DNA from: Trichoplax sp. H2
Lineage: Eukaryota > Placozoa > Uniplacotomia > Trichoplacea
Reading direction: 5' to 3'
Assembly (NCBI GenBank): GCA_003344405.1
Contig: NOWV01000147.1
Location: 1-64,000, forward strand
DNA length: 64,000 bases
Part shown: one piece after another, positions 13,021-26,700 of the stretch
Layout of the letters: every line of letters begins with the position of its first letter
Numbering within the stretch: position 1 is the first letter of the stretch
The notes under the pieces: model-generated
Databases searched by the model: none
Seen by the model: the letters and a program-made list of their open reading frames with translations, nothing else
Told to the model about the DNA's origin: nothing
Translations under genes and position numbers: made by a program

Positions 13021-15029
13021 TCATTGAAGACACTGACTAATTAACTCTATACGTTTTTGGTACGAATTACTTAATTTCTTATCCACAATATCTTGCAATT
13101 TTGCCATCTTTGCCGCATTATCCCTGTTTTGATCGATGATCTTTATCAACTTTTTTCGAAACTTTAGAATCGCTGGATTTTCCGATGTTGTTAACCTTCT
13201 GTGAGGACTACGATAATCCTTCAGCATCGCTTCAAATTCATCTAATCAATGAAAATCAATTCAATTAGACAAACATGTTATAGAGCCCTTCCCCCACCCC
13301 CCCAAAAAATAATAAATTGCCAACTTTTATTGTAAATGAGAAAGTGCATTGCTTTAAAACAATCCAGTAGTTGTGTTCGCGTTAATTTGAATCCCATTTC
13401 TTATATCATACCTTTTGCTATGGCTTCTGCTTCTAAAGAATCTATTTCATCCGATGGGTAGTCGTCCTCTTCTTCTTTTTTGTTTTCATTAGGACTTTCA
13501 TCATCTTCTCCTAAAACCATATCACGCATCCTTTTTTCTACTTTATTAGATGCTTTCCGAGGTAACGTGTCTCTTATTGTGCTTAGTACTTCCATATTTC
13601 CATTGTAGAAATCAAAATCCTCGGATAATCGATTGAGTCGAGCTTGTGCTTCATCTTCCGCCATCTTAACCGAAAAGGTATATCTTATACCATCGAAATC
13701 ATTGGACGGTGGTCTTGCTGAATGATAGATTGTACTCTGGAAAATAACACTTCGTCCATAACGTGGTCTTACTTCAGCAATGTAGTTACTATCATCGGTA
13801 TTTTTCTCAAAATAAGCCGTTTCTCCACCCATTTGTGCAGTCCAATTGGGATTTAAATATGTGACCATCGTCCATTGATCAGCAGCTTGTGAACAATCAT
13901 CATGGACTTTTGTTCTATGGTTATTTCGAATTAAATTACATGAGACATCATAAGGGAAATAAGTAGTGCGGCTACCAACATGTCGAGCAACTTGTTGATG
14001 AATTTTCCATAAATTGCTATTTACAAAATCTAGTACAGAGAAAATAGCCATCCATGATACACCGTCACTACCATCGTCTTGCATATCTGCATAGAAATAT
14101 TTTTTATATTCCACAAGTTTCCGTAATCCTTCCAGTTCTTCAGGAGTAAATAAGTTGTCTAATACATAGATTTTTTTACCATTTTCGCCAACATATCGTT
14201 GTGTAATATGTTTCTCTACATTGAGTACTCGATTTGCCGATACGGGTGCAATATCATTTAACTTTGTGTTACGAATATTTCTTCGATGTTCAAATTTTTT
14301 CTTATAATATTCGATACCGTTTTGTAACTTTTCACTTGATTTAGTTAATTTAATATGGATTGTTTTGAGAGGATCGTAACGATCTATTGCTGGAGGCTTA
14401 TAAAGATGCTCGATCGATGAATCGAACATAACCATTCTAAAGGCAAGAGGATGGACAGCACTGACAATTTCGTTATTATCGTCATAGAATACAATATCGC
14501 CGTAATCATTCTTTTTCCATTTGCCTGTTAAATAGAAGATAGCACTAACATCGTCGTCACGAGATGGAGTATCAGTAGATTTCTTGGGAATTTCAGATCT
14601 TGTAACTAATTTAGCAGCGGCCTGATAAATATGATAGTCGTTACCTTGTTTATCGCCTTTAAAATGTTTTACAGCTCTAATAAGTTTTTGACCGATCTTT
14701 GATTTTTCCATAAACTGAGGATCGAGAAATGTTTTCCATAAGATATGATCAGGGCTTTCTTCCTTATAATCGCTACCATTATTATAGTTGTTAAGTGTCA
14801 TTTCCCACTGTCCAAGACTGGATAAATATCGTCGGAACAGAAAGACATTGGAAGGTGGTGTAAAGTCATTATAGATCGAAATTTTTCGATTATCGGACGT
14901 ATAGAATGAACGGTAAAGATTTTGATCCAAGTTATCCTTTTGATTTACATTCTCGGACTTTTCGGCGTTGCTAACCGTAATGACAGTGCAAATAATAAGT
15001 AGAAATACACACGCCAATAACCTTTGCAT
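13021..15029 (-). CDS. Secretory double-domain 2OG-Fe(II) oxygenase (prolyl-hydroxylase-like), copy 4
   Basis: Exons 15029-13412 and 13241-13021, phase-1 intron (AAAAG|GTATGA ... TGATTAG|ATG), 612 aa. The signal peptide covers residues 1-22. Domain 1 is degenerate (R144-S-E; distal His retained in SSIEH). Domain 2 has H376-D-D378, GGET, H436 and R449 and should bind Fe(II) and 2-oxoglutarate. The tail is acidic (EEEDD), followed by the PHR/MAKLQ exon. From about residue 65 to 345 it is almost identical to the broken copy at 1-2174, although copies 2 and 3 are clearly more distant. That implies recent duplication or gene conversion between copies 1 and 4. It is the last of the four tandem minus-strand genes. 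Confidence 0.88.
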
Positions 15030-15078
15030 CCTAATTCTCGATATAGCTATTAACCTGTTGCTGGCAATTATTTATGGA

Positions 15079-15291
15079 TTAGTACAGGTATGAAGTACTA
15101 AATATCGTGGATAGTCGAGCTGACAAGATTGTCGGGAAGGAAAGTAAATCAAGTAAAGGTGTAAATTTATCGTCAGTTGTGATTTTAATGTTTCCTATTA
15201 CATATACCATCGGATATGCGTAAATGAATAGGCACGTAGCTATAATAATTATATATATAATAGACATACGCATAATAATTAATCTATTCAT
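15079..15291 (-). CDS. Possible small secreted protein (70 aa), uncertain
   Basis: The open frame starts with three close Met codons, then a strongly hydrophobic stretch (IIYIIIIATCLFIYAYP) that would serve as a signal peptide, followed by about 43 residues with one acidic patch (TTDDKF). It lies 50 bp upstream of oxygenase copy 4 on the same strand, so it may simply be AT-rich promoter or 5' UTR sequence. No dibasic processing sites or cysteine framework support a peptide precursor. Confidence 0.15.
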   Translation of the reverse strand: MNRLIIMRMSIIYIIIIATCLFIYAYPMVYVIGNIKITTDDKFTPLLDLLSFPTILSARLSTIFSTSYLY

Positions 15292-15439
15292 GATTGATTA
15301 TCTATTATGATACGCGTATAATTGTTTAGAATAATTCTAATTCTATTGGAATTCAGTTAAACTTCGAAGATCCTAATCAATGCATGTTGGCTATTCCACT
15401 TTAATTACCATTGATTTAGTAGTATGCTATTGATTTGTT

Positions 15440-16830
15440 AGACTACAGAAAGTAATGACGGTTGCAGATATCTAGTATAGAATTGGTAAAGTGATGCAGA
15501 TGTTATGCAATAGGATAAGGCAAATGGTCATACCGGCAGTCTGCGATACTAGATGAACGGATAACGCTAATCTTCAGTACATTAAAAAGACTGTACTACT
15601 GCCAGTAGATATTAGAAAGGAATTATTGTTCGTGTAGAGCTAGAATATAATTACTACAAAGTGGTATAGATATTAGGCTACTCAATGCAAGAAAACGATC
15701 CTAGGGCAAGAATATCATATGAACAGATAACATTAATCTACGTCAATTATCATACTGCATTATTGCCGGTAAGCTATGTAAAAAAATTATCGTTTGTATA
15801 GAGCTAGAATATAAATAATACGAAGTCATATGGATATAAATGATCAGAAGATTAGTATATAATGTAAACGGATGGTATTGATCTACGTTAGCTACTATAT
15901 TATTACCGGTGAGCTGTAGAAAGGAATTATCGTTTGTATAGGGCTAGAATACAATTAATGTAAGGTGATATGGATATTAGGCCGCTTAATGCTAGAAAAT
16001 GATCATAGGATAAGATTATAATATGAATGGATAACACTAATCTACGTTAGCTACTGTATTATTATCGGTAAGCTGTGGAAAGGAATTATCTTTTGTATAA
16101 AACTAGAATATAATTAATTTAGAATGATATGGATGTTACAGTTGATTTCACTTACACTGCCAATAGACTGCCGAAAGAAACTATTACATTATATAGAAAC
16201 TATCTATAAGCTAATAAAGTATAACCTGATACATGAAATGATATTAAGGAGAGCATATGATATAAAAGGATGGCTCACTAATTTACAGTTGACAGCAGTA
16301 CTACTGCCTGTAGATTGCAAGAAAGAATCATTGTTTTTTATAGAATTATCATTTACTTAATAAAGTATAATTTGATACAAAAAATGATAATAGGCCAAGT
16401 TTGTGATATGAGTAGATAGCATTAATCTATATTTAACTATTGCGTTACTACCGATAGACTACAGAAAGGAATTATTGCTTATATAGAGCTGAAATATAAT
16501 TAATATAAAGCGCTACGGAGGTTATGCTGTATAACACGGTACAAGAAGTGATCATAGGGCAAGTTTGTGGTATGAAGGGATAGCATTAATTTCGGTTGAC
16601 TATAGCACTATTGCTGGTAGACAGCAGAAAAGTACTTTGTCCGTTTATATATAGAAATAAAATAGTTAATAAAGTAATAAGAAATGCAATCACTTTCTAA
16701 GATATTGTTCCTGATGAATGGTAATACTACTTAATACAAGAAGTGATAATAGGATCATAGGGCACGTTTATGATACGAGCGCATAATGCCAATTTACTCT
16801 TACTCACGGCTTTACAATATATTGCTAAGT
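15440..16830. repeat. Degenerate tandem-repeat array, unit about 140-165 bp
   Basis: An anchor resembling GGTAGAnTGnAGAAAGGAATT, followed by TTTRTATAGAGCTAGAATATAATTAAT, recurs near 15600, 15765, 15905, 16062, 16150, 16305, 16448 and 16608. Between anchors each unit has a GATCATAGGgCAAG phrase and a GGATARCaYTAATCTACG phrase. A ninth, worn copy ends near 16830. Unit divergence is substantial, so the array is old. The 78-codon plus-strand frame at 16124-16360 lies inside it and is not a gene. No terminal inverted repeats or transposase were seen. Confidence 0.75.
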
Positions 16831-17730
16831 CTTATGAACACCAATACGAGATAATATCATTCACTACTTGAACATAATGTAGATTTCTATTCAATACGCA
16901 TTAAAGTCGTGTAGTAAAGTCATCTTAACTTTGTTACGTTCGTATATTGTCAATGTTAACTGCATCTATAAAATTGATAACTTGTAGCATGACCAACCAT
17001 CATTGTCTAGATTGAACTCTATTCTCATTCTACTTGAATCTCCATCACTTATACAAGGTAAAAACACTAATGCTGAAGCCACACCAGTTGTATGAACGTA
17101 CCTTTAATTAAAAACTTTGAAAGACTGACGTCAAACATTCTTACTTTATCGTTAATGATTGAAGATTACAGCTGAGACGGAAAACCTATAGCAATAATAT
17201 ATTCGCTAGGGTTGCTTTGATATAAAATTGTTTTATTTTAACTTAACATTTACAATCTAGTAATCTATGAAAAAACGGCAGGAGTCAGTAGCACATACTT
17301 GTTACTGTGACACCCAAATTGGATACATGTTTAATATTAATATTAGCTAAATGATGGATATTATACAAATAGTTGACGTCATAACTTTGATGGATACATT
17401 GACGCTAATATTATAGCCTATCTTGTCAGCCTATAATATTAACCAACGAGCTGCTATATTTACACTATACAATTATTCGTTGAAAAATATCTCTTTAAAT
17501 TGAGTGATATCCAGTTTCGGACTAATTCAAGCATATTTTAAAAATATAAATTAAATTTCGCAGAGTCATCTAAAGGTGTTATAAAATTTTACAAATTTTC
17601 TTGACTTCTGTTATAACTAAACACAAATAAGTATGTCAAAATAATGACATATTGAACTTCTCGATAGCAGTTTGCGATCTCGTGATACCACATCCCAAAT
17701 ATAGAGCCAGCTAGCTGTCATGTATTGATT
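16831..17730. other. Intergenic, no feature seen
   Basis: Spacer between the tandem array and the 3' end of the CFAP74-like gene. It presumably holds that gene's 3' UTR; nothing else was recognised. Confidence 0.45.
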
Positions 17731-20700
17731 TTAGGCTGTAATTATCATACCACGCAACATTATTTTATAAGTTTCGGTTCCGTAATCCTTTAGTGTCATC
17801 TGTACAGTGAAAATTAAGAAACAACTCTTTAGGTAATACATTTGAAATTTAGGTTAACTTCTAAAACTTAGTCAAATCATAATAAATTAGTATACTCTAT
17901 AATAGATTGACTACTAGTCGGTGAGATTCTAATGACTACAAACGGCATCAAGAAACTAAAATAGATTTTCATAGAGATAAACTATAGCTCGTATTATCAT
18001 AACAGATGCCGTGTATGATTCATCTACTTTGATAGACAAATAACTGCGAGACACATCAATAGGTATCATTATTTATAAATAGTAGAACAGATAGCACAAA
18101 TAGTTAACGCATAAACTTACAGTAAGGTCGAATTCCACCGGAATATTCGGCTAAAAGACGACAGGAAGAATATGAGTACATAATTTGAAGAAATGGTAGA
18201 TTAGTATTATGCTCGAACTGCCAACGAACGATATTTTTACTACTATTTCATGCAAATAACTAAGTAGTATGATTGATAGGTAATTGTATAATGAGACTGC
18301 CTTACATTGTGGCTAATTGGTGGGGCCCACGTAAATACAATAGTTCTTCGAGCTCCAGGATCTAAGCCTCCCTAAAGAATAGTAATAGCGGAGTTAGCTA
18401 TTTAATACTCCTATGATTAATTGACTAAGAGTTAGCTTATGACATACTCTAGTAGGATCGACTGAAAATCCTTTAGCACTAGCTGAATGCAAATCGTCAA
18501 ACCAAAATTCTCCAATCTATAATTCATATCAGAGATTATGTATTACAAGGTAGTAATGGATTGTTAATTATGGCAAAAAAATATCATAGTTAAACCTAAC
18601 GTAAAGCAACTTATCAGAAGTTAACCTTTTTGGTAGATTGTAACACAGTTCTAACGCAACCAATTTCAATCTCCCTATTAACAGGTACATAACCATTTTT
18701 ACCGTACCAACTTTTGAAGATTAATAATATAGGATGAGCTTTCTTAACCAACTTTTGGTCTGAAAGTGACAAAAGATTTAGTTATTCACATCTTGAAATA
18801 TTTTAATAATGGGATTAATGATACTGTCACAATTTTCCTTTAGACACTAATTTAATGTGTTTAAAAAGCTTCCGCTACCTTCTTCGACATCTGCATTTGT
18901 CGACGTCGATAATGATTCAGTAGTTGGCTCAATTCTGTCGCCACCTAATGCATACAACGTCAATGGCCATGCTTTTCCGATTAATCTTAAATGATATGTT
19001 TTGACCTATATGATATAAAGTTGTCATAGATGCCCCAATCCATTAATTAAGGTTAAATTTTTCAAATATTTAATGATTCGAATTCATGATACTACTTAAC
19101 TAGTGCTATTAATGCGAGTGAGCTATCGTATAATCGTATAATGGTGGAAGCTATTTACTTACACTATCAAATAAGATAATTCTGACCAAATCGGAATAGT
19201 ATTTACTAGGATGATCTGGAGAGAAAATTACGGTAATTTCTTTCGATCCGCCTATATTGCGTAACGATATATCATAATCAGTGCCACATGCACATAGATA
19301 TTAAAGACATTTGCTAATCAGTGCAGTAAAATATAGGATAATAATACCATCACACCGATCTGTATGATCCAGTTGATATTTTATTCCTACCTGGCTTAAT
19401 GGTACCTTGAACTGGGCTACAATCGAAAACACATAGTCCACTGTAATTAGCCGGACCTAAGCAGAAACAAAAATTAAGATTAATACTAAAGAAATAGAGC
19501 ATTAAGAACAACTTCAAATATGATGCTCATTCTGTTTCACGATCAGACGCTTTCGCAGCAGCTTAGAGATATTACCGACGATAGGAGTATTGTCATCGAA
19601 TTTTTTCTCTATGGCTAAATTTGCTAATGGCTTGACGGTTTTATTCCTCTCATAAATGCTATCCTGCTTGATATTAAACGTAACTGGCAGCATAGAAGTG
19701 TTGGTTATCTGTTGATTATTATGATAATATAATTGTCAGCCGTTGATAGCAATTGCTTAAGATAGAATTACTTAAATAGATCAGATTCAGATAAATATTT
19801 ACCAAATAATAAATATAAATTTCTTTAACTATTCCTATTACCTTGAAGGTTTCAGCAATAGCATCACCGGTTAATAAATTGCCAAAATCTAAAATATGAT
19901 TTGGAATTGATAGTTGTATACTAGGCGCGACGCCTTTTCCATGTAATCTTATAGCTAATTTCGAAAGTGGACTGACAATATTCATAACTTCCAAAAACTA
20001 GAAAATTGTGTATGGATACCAAATAAAAGTTACCAATTGCAATAAATTTAGCTACTAGTAACAATTACAACTTACCTCTTTATTTTCCTTAGGAGTAAAA
20101 GAAATAGAAACAGTATGAGAATTTCCTGGTAACAAAACTCGCATAGCGTTAATCATTTCGAATGGGCCAGCAGTGTCCAGTATTGTTGAATATAACTACA
20201 AATAAAGATAAAATGTTAGCTTAATACAGAAGGTACTGAATTTATACGATCACAGATTTAATACGAATAAACCTTGAGTGTTGTGTCAGATATATTCTGT
20301 ATAATAACCGATCTGGTTTCAGATTCACCTACATCGAATACATTCAGTAGTTAATAATGTCTTAATTTACCCGCATAATACGTTAATAAAATGTAGAAAT
20401 GTAGTTACTTACCGACGCTAACTGTTCCATAATCAATAACGTTATCACCATTATTGGAGATTACTATCAAAGCTGGACTAACCACTGTGCCAAGAATTTC
20501 AAGATAAAGTGTATTGTAAATACTACAATAAAACATGTACAAGATTAGCATTTACTTCGCTGCTATCGAAAAGATAATATGTTCAATATAATGAATTCAT
20601 AGTCCTTCCTTTTCATGTGAAATGTTTATGCTCATATTCTTAAAACAATAGCACTAATTCACATCATTTACCTACCTGTACTGTAATTTTTTCGTACTGC

Positions 20701-23700
20701 TGATGCTACCACTTGCAACAAAACAAGGAATTTTATAATTGACCGACTGGCTTACAAAAGAACGAAGGAGAGAAAGCTTTGCTGCGGCGTATTCATCAGA
20801 ACTGCTATTAGCAAATAATAAAGCAAAAAAATTTGAGCCACCTATTAAATCAAATATCAATTTTACCATATTGAACTTACCTTTCGCCCTGAAGATTCTT
20901 ATCAGCTGTATTCGCTTGCTTATTTACTTTAGCTGTAATATTAGAGGGAACTGACGCGGTAGATTTCAATTGAGCCTTGGGTGATATTGGTCTCTTATTA
21001 TATGCTCCTTTCTTTTTCTTTTTCTATAGATATTATTCAATACATCAAATTAGATTGTTAATCCATGTAAGGTATCTGATAAAGTCTGCGACAATATCGA
21101 CAAACAGTAATGGTACAAACATGAGCATTTTCTTCCATCTCTTGACGTAACAGATCTGCTGCTCTACGCTCTTCTTCTTTTCGTTTAGTTTCTTGTCGTG
21201 CAATAGTAATACGTTGACACTCCGCTTCAATATCTGTGCCTTGTAATCGCGGTGAAAACCTAACTTCTGCAACTATACGCTGACCCGGTTCAACAGTGCC
21301 AATATTAGGAGATATTGTAACCGGACAATCATCAGGAACAACAAATTCGAAGGATGTTGATCCAACATCTGCGATGGGTCCATTACCAATCCGAGGTACC
21401 GGATGCGTAAATTGATTTTTATCAAGATGAGTATTTTCCACAAAAATGGTGGAAATACTAACATCATTGATAGCTGTTGCAGCGAAGTTAATGACATTGG
21501 AGGATAATTGTAATGGCGGTAATACACCTACAGCCTTACAAGGTAGTTTAAATTTGCTATAGATGGACAAAATATTCAATAGGAACAAACATTAGTCTGA
21601 AAATACGTTCATAATTAGTCCAGTATAGTGCTACGAAGATAAAGCTAAAACAAAATTTTCCAAATTCAAGGATTCAATACGTCGTAATAATACCGATCGA
21701 CTGTTGTCTTGCATGTCAATTCAAATGAATACTCTCCGGCTTTTTGAGGGCTAAAGATAATGTCAATTTCCAACTTTTCGAAAGGTAAAAGCATTCCAAA
21801 TCCATCGCCTGGCTGAACTGAAATATACTAATACACAAGAAGTATAACAATTACGGGTTTTACATCGACTGGCTCAAGCCCTAAAGAAACTATTTTATTC
21901 TAACTATATTTAATTGATTCCCTAGCAACATATCTTTCATGCGTACATCGTTCAGATTGGCTCAAGCCCTAAATAAATTATTTTATCTCCAACTATATCT
22001 AATCTACTCCCCAGTAACGTATCTGTCATACTTACATCATTTAGGTCAATAAATCCGAATGATTGCGGCAATGATGATTTATTTTCAATGGTGATAGTTG
22101 ATATAACTGACTCATGAATAGTGCAATAGCCGAAATCAACGCCTTCAACTGAAAATTCAATATCTGATACTGTCACTTCGCCCTTAACGTTGAATATAAC
22201 TGGTCTAGTCTAAAAATAGACAAACGAATTAAGAGATTTTACATTATTATTATTTGGCAATAGTCAGTTGTTCAGAACAAATGATAGTCAGGTAAACTGA
22301 AATAGCAACCTGGTCGGCGACTTTAATTGTGATCGGTATATCCATTTCACCGCTTATTGGGTCAACGTACTTTTTACACGTTTCACGAATATCTCTCCTA
22401 ATAAATTATCAGTCACGATGATCAAACTGGGTTCCATTGATGTATTTAAATCAAATTTAAAAAAGATTTCATTCAATTTTTATAGTCATACTACCTTGGA
22501 AGAAATTTTAATTGAGCAGAAAATGAGGATTCTGCTTGAACGATACCATGGCGTGGTAATATTTCAAGATGCTCTTGCATTGGCTTAGGCACATCAAATC
22601 GTAATCGTAAAGCAGATGTCGCCCTGTACGAATTAAAATACAACTTGGTATCTTATTACTGCTTAAATATAAGTTGGAATAGTAGCAGTGAATATTTATA
22701 GTGCACCAATTGGGTTGCTTTCCGTACCTGTTTTGAATGATGACAGAATCTTGATATAATCTGTCAACCATGCATACTTTAAGGTCGATTACCTATTTTA
22801 AAAAAAAAAGATAACAGACGCTTTTAGTCAGCTGAGAGTGTTTTCCAATGCCAGTATCATAGCAAGCGTATCTTGTTAAAATACGCGTACGTATATAGCA
22901 ACGCTAATTAATCTTATTCATTGATGGACTCTGATAGATATGCAATACTTTTATATGACATATCCGTATTACCTGTCTCTTGACCCAAACAGCAACATCA
23001 ATCCCTGTTCCTACAGCAGTAACTACGATCTAGGTATAACGTTCAAATGTAACAGACGAAAATATCAAACATATGCTACATTGTAATAACTGATCATTTA
23101 CCTACATTTTATAAAAAAATAGTAATAATTACTTACCGGCACTGATTCAGGATCAGTAAAAGCTATTTGAAAATCTGAAGTAGCTCTACCCGTCACCAAG
23201 GGAGCAAAGTTTAATTCAATTTCAACACTTGAAAACGAGTTGATATGACCCTTGAATTTCTAGCGAAATAGAGAAATTCTTTCTCAAAAATGATAATTTA
23301 ATGCTGTATTCTTACCAAGAACTGACGCTATAATATATTGCTAAGATAAAATCAGATAATCAAGTAGGTAAGTCAACAAAACTGATTTATCATTTCATTA
23401 TTACCTCTCCAATTTGAAGTGCACTATTTTTATCGATAGCTAAAACATCTGAATCTTCACTGACAGTATGGGTCGAGAGAACAGTACCAGTTGAAGCTAG
23501 AAGCAATATGAATTGTTACTAGCAATCGCATAGCTCGTAAAAAATTATTTAAAGATTTTAACTACCATAACAAGATCATGAAAGCTGTTAAATTACCCCG
23601 GCTTTCTATTTGTGATAAAGAATCTCCTTTATCGGTTATATCGCTAAGTAATAAACTTTTCTTGTCATCTTCAATAGAAATCAAGTCTGGCGGTTGATTA

Positions 23701-26700
23701 TCATTTAATAATTCCTTTTCTGCTAGCGATGTATCGTCCTTAATCGTGACTTGTTTTTCGCTCGTTACTGCAGCAGTATTCGATAATGGGCTGCTCCGAT
23801 CCTTGTCATCCGGTAAGGCATCAGGTGCAACTGTCGATGCATTGGATTTATCATCATTACCAATTTTTTGAGCATCTGTTGAATCTTCAATGCCAGCTTG
23901 CTGATTTAACTTTTCGGTAACTGATAGAGACGTCGATTCCTTCCTTCCAACTGCTTCATAGTTTTTATCATCTTTCTTTATGCTTTGTTGCGATAAAGAC
24001 CTAAAACTGATTGATTTTTGAAAGGTGGATGTTGGCTTTGGTTCTCCTTTGTAATCCAAAGCTAATTTCCCTTTATTGGGATCTTGTTCTGTGATGACAG
24101 TTGTCTAGAAATCATTCATGTTGTGATCGTAAGATCGATTACTATACTTTATTACACCACACTATATTAATAGGGAAAAATAATCGACTCACAATACGAC
24201 CGATAGTTCCTGGTGGACTAGCAGATTTAGGAACCTCTGTTAACCGTCAAGTAAAATTATAGAAAGATACACATCAAAACCTTAAATATATAGCTGGATC
24301 AGTTATTGTTATAAATGATATCAAAACGAAACGAAATAAAAATTATATATAATATTACCGATTATCCTTGTAATCTCATATTCCGTGTCTAGTGCACCAT
24401 CGTTTATCAACGTTAGGTGCATTGTCTTCTTTTCTCCAACACATAGCTGGCCAAAGTCTAAACGTTCGACATTAGTTTTCAATGCGCATTTTTTCTTATA
24501 GATTTTTAATGGGACAGTGAAAGGACCAGTTTGAGCAAGAAATTTAAGTTCCCCTTCTAAATTTTCGTTGATCTAATGATAAGATAATAGGTATAATTTA
24601 TTTAGTTAATACCAGTACTACATTTCGAGTAGCAATATCTAGAGTATCATACGCTTCAAAAACTCATCTAAAAATTTAGAGGAAATACTAATAAATTTCT
24701 TTTATCGATGTGTATAAGCCAAGTAATAAATTTAAGCTTTACTGAATGCTTGTATATCTGCTTGTGATAGACTAAGAACACTAATATGCACGAGGTTGAT
24801 TTGTTATTCAACACTTTATGTCTCTGTATAGTCTAATTGCAGTAAGATAGTCCTTGGTAGTTTATGAGACGAACCTAATCTTATGTAATAAAGTGAAGTT
24901 TACAAGGAATTATAGTTCTTGTTATATTTTTGAGAAGACACTTTATCACAGTCTCACGAGTAAATGAAACTGCAAGTAAATAAGAAACGATAGGGAATAC
25001 ATAGATTTCATTTTCAAATAAGAAACGATAGGGCATACATAGATTTCATTTTAACAATTTGGATACGTAACAATAGCAGTGGGAAGTGTAGTACATTTAT
25101 GATACTTCTTCAAACAGATTACTTGAGATCATGCATAGATGGTGGATTTACTTGCAAATAAACAAAGATTTCTTATAGTTAGAAAATAAAAAATAGTGAC
25201 AATGACTAAGATAATGGTATTAATTTAGTAGGAATAATCAGGTATGATAGAATTAATGACACTTCGCCGTAAAAAGTAATTAAAGTTAGATAAAAGATAT
25301 ACCTTCGGAGTAAATATGACCATCATTTTGCATGTTAGACCGGCAGACATGTATCCAGGAGGGTTAAATCTAAATGGAAAGTTTTAATGATTAATTAAGA
25401 TTTGTAATTGCCGAACAGTAACTGCATTCATTTTATCAATTGCTAGCGCAATTAAGTATTAGCAACTTGTAATAGATTTGATTACTTTATTTCGATAAAG
25501 TCCTTCAACTGTTTTGATACGTCCAAGAATTTAACAGAATTGATGCTGTACGATACATTGGTTAACTGAACCACTTGTTTGTAAGTTTTACCAACACTAA
25601 AGTCCTGCAACCGTAGCCATTGTACATTAGTTATCAAAATTAGATCGAAAATTATCAGCGTTCGTAGACGAAATATCTTACTAACCTTAAAAACTATCAC
25701 TTCTGGATTACTAGAAAAGGCTTTTCCCTAAGTTTTAATCAGAGTAATTCATCAGCCAGAAATTTTATGCATGAATTAAAATGAAAACAACTTGTTAATT
25801 AATAAAATTAAACATATAATGGATTTACTTTAAATTCCCTTCCCGAAACAATTTGTTTTTGTATCATTTTCGTATATTTTTCACCAAGTTGCTCTTGATC
25901 TAGCAGTTGCTAAAATTATTTCGAGAATTATTAGTATAAATGGAATTTTATTACTGAAATAGTTTACAGTGCAATTGAATTGTGTATCAAGTTACTATAC
26001 TGTATACTCTAAAGTCTCACACTTTTGATCAACACAGTTAAGATTGGTAGGATCAATTAATGCAACGCCTCTCTTTGTTGGTAACACTAATTTGAAACTT
26101 TCTTAATACGAATAAAACATACTACGAAAAAACTAATTCCTATTGCAAGTAACCAAACACCTTCGATAGAATTAAGTGGATATCGTGTGCCGTAATATTG
26201 TAATAATCCTCATAATAGGAACAATAAAATGTCGAATTACAACGTAACTGTATAATTAAAATTTGCTAGTTATACCGATTCATCTTCAGCGTCAGCTTGT
26301 TCCGAATTATAATAATGGCCATACAATTTAGAATCATCTCGCTATTGTATCAGCACAATAATTCCGTTAATATTGAAACCAAGCAATATCTTCGCGTTCA
26401 GTGACATAAGGTTTAAAAAGATCTTGTAGAAGGTTTATTTACCTTATCCGCACTTTGACTCCACATTCCTTGAAACTCAGGTATAGCAAAAGCTTCTTTA
26501 TCATCAATAATTTCTCTGGTATAAAACATTGTTAAATTGAGTAATTTAGTGGTCAAATCTTATAAATACTTAAGTAATATTTTTTGTATAAGAGGCTTGT
26601 AAACTAGTTCATACGGTGATATTGCTTGGTTGGCATCATCAATTACATCTTTCATTTCATCTTCATCTGAAGACTGAGTTTGGATCGATACCTATAATTT

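Noticed and set aside
16124-16360. 78-codon plus-strand frame
   Set aside because: Lies wholly within the tandem-repeat array; the frame is not kept between units.
18847-18878. Stop codon TAG in frame taken as the end of the CFAP74-like gene
   Set aside because: A donor (GAAG|GTAGCG) precedes it, and five further exons with consistent phases and ASH-like sequence follow, down to 17731.
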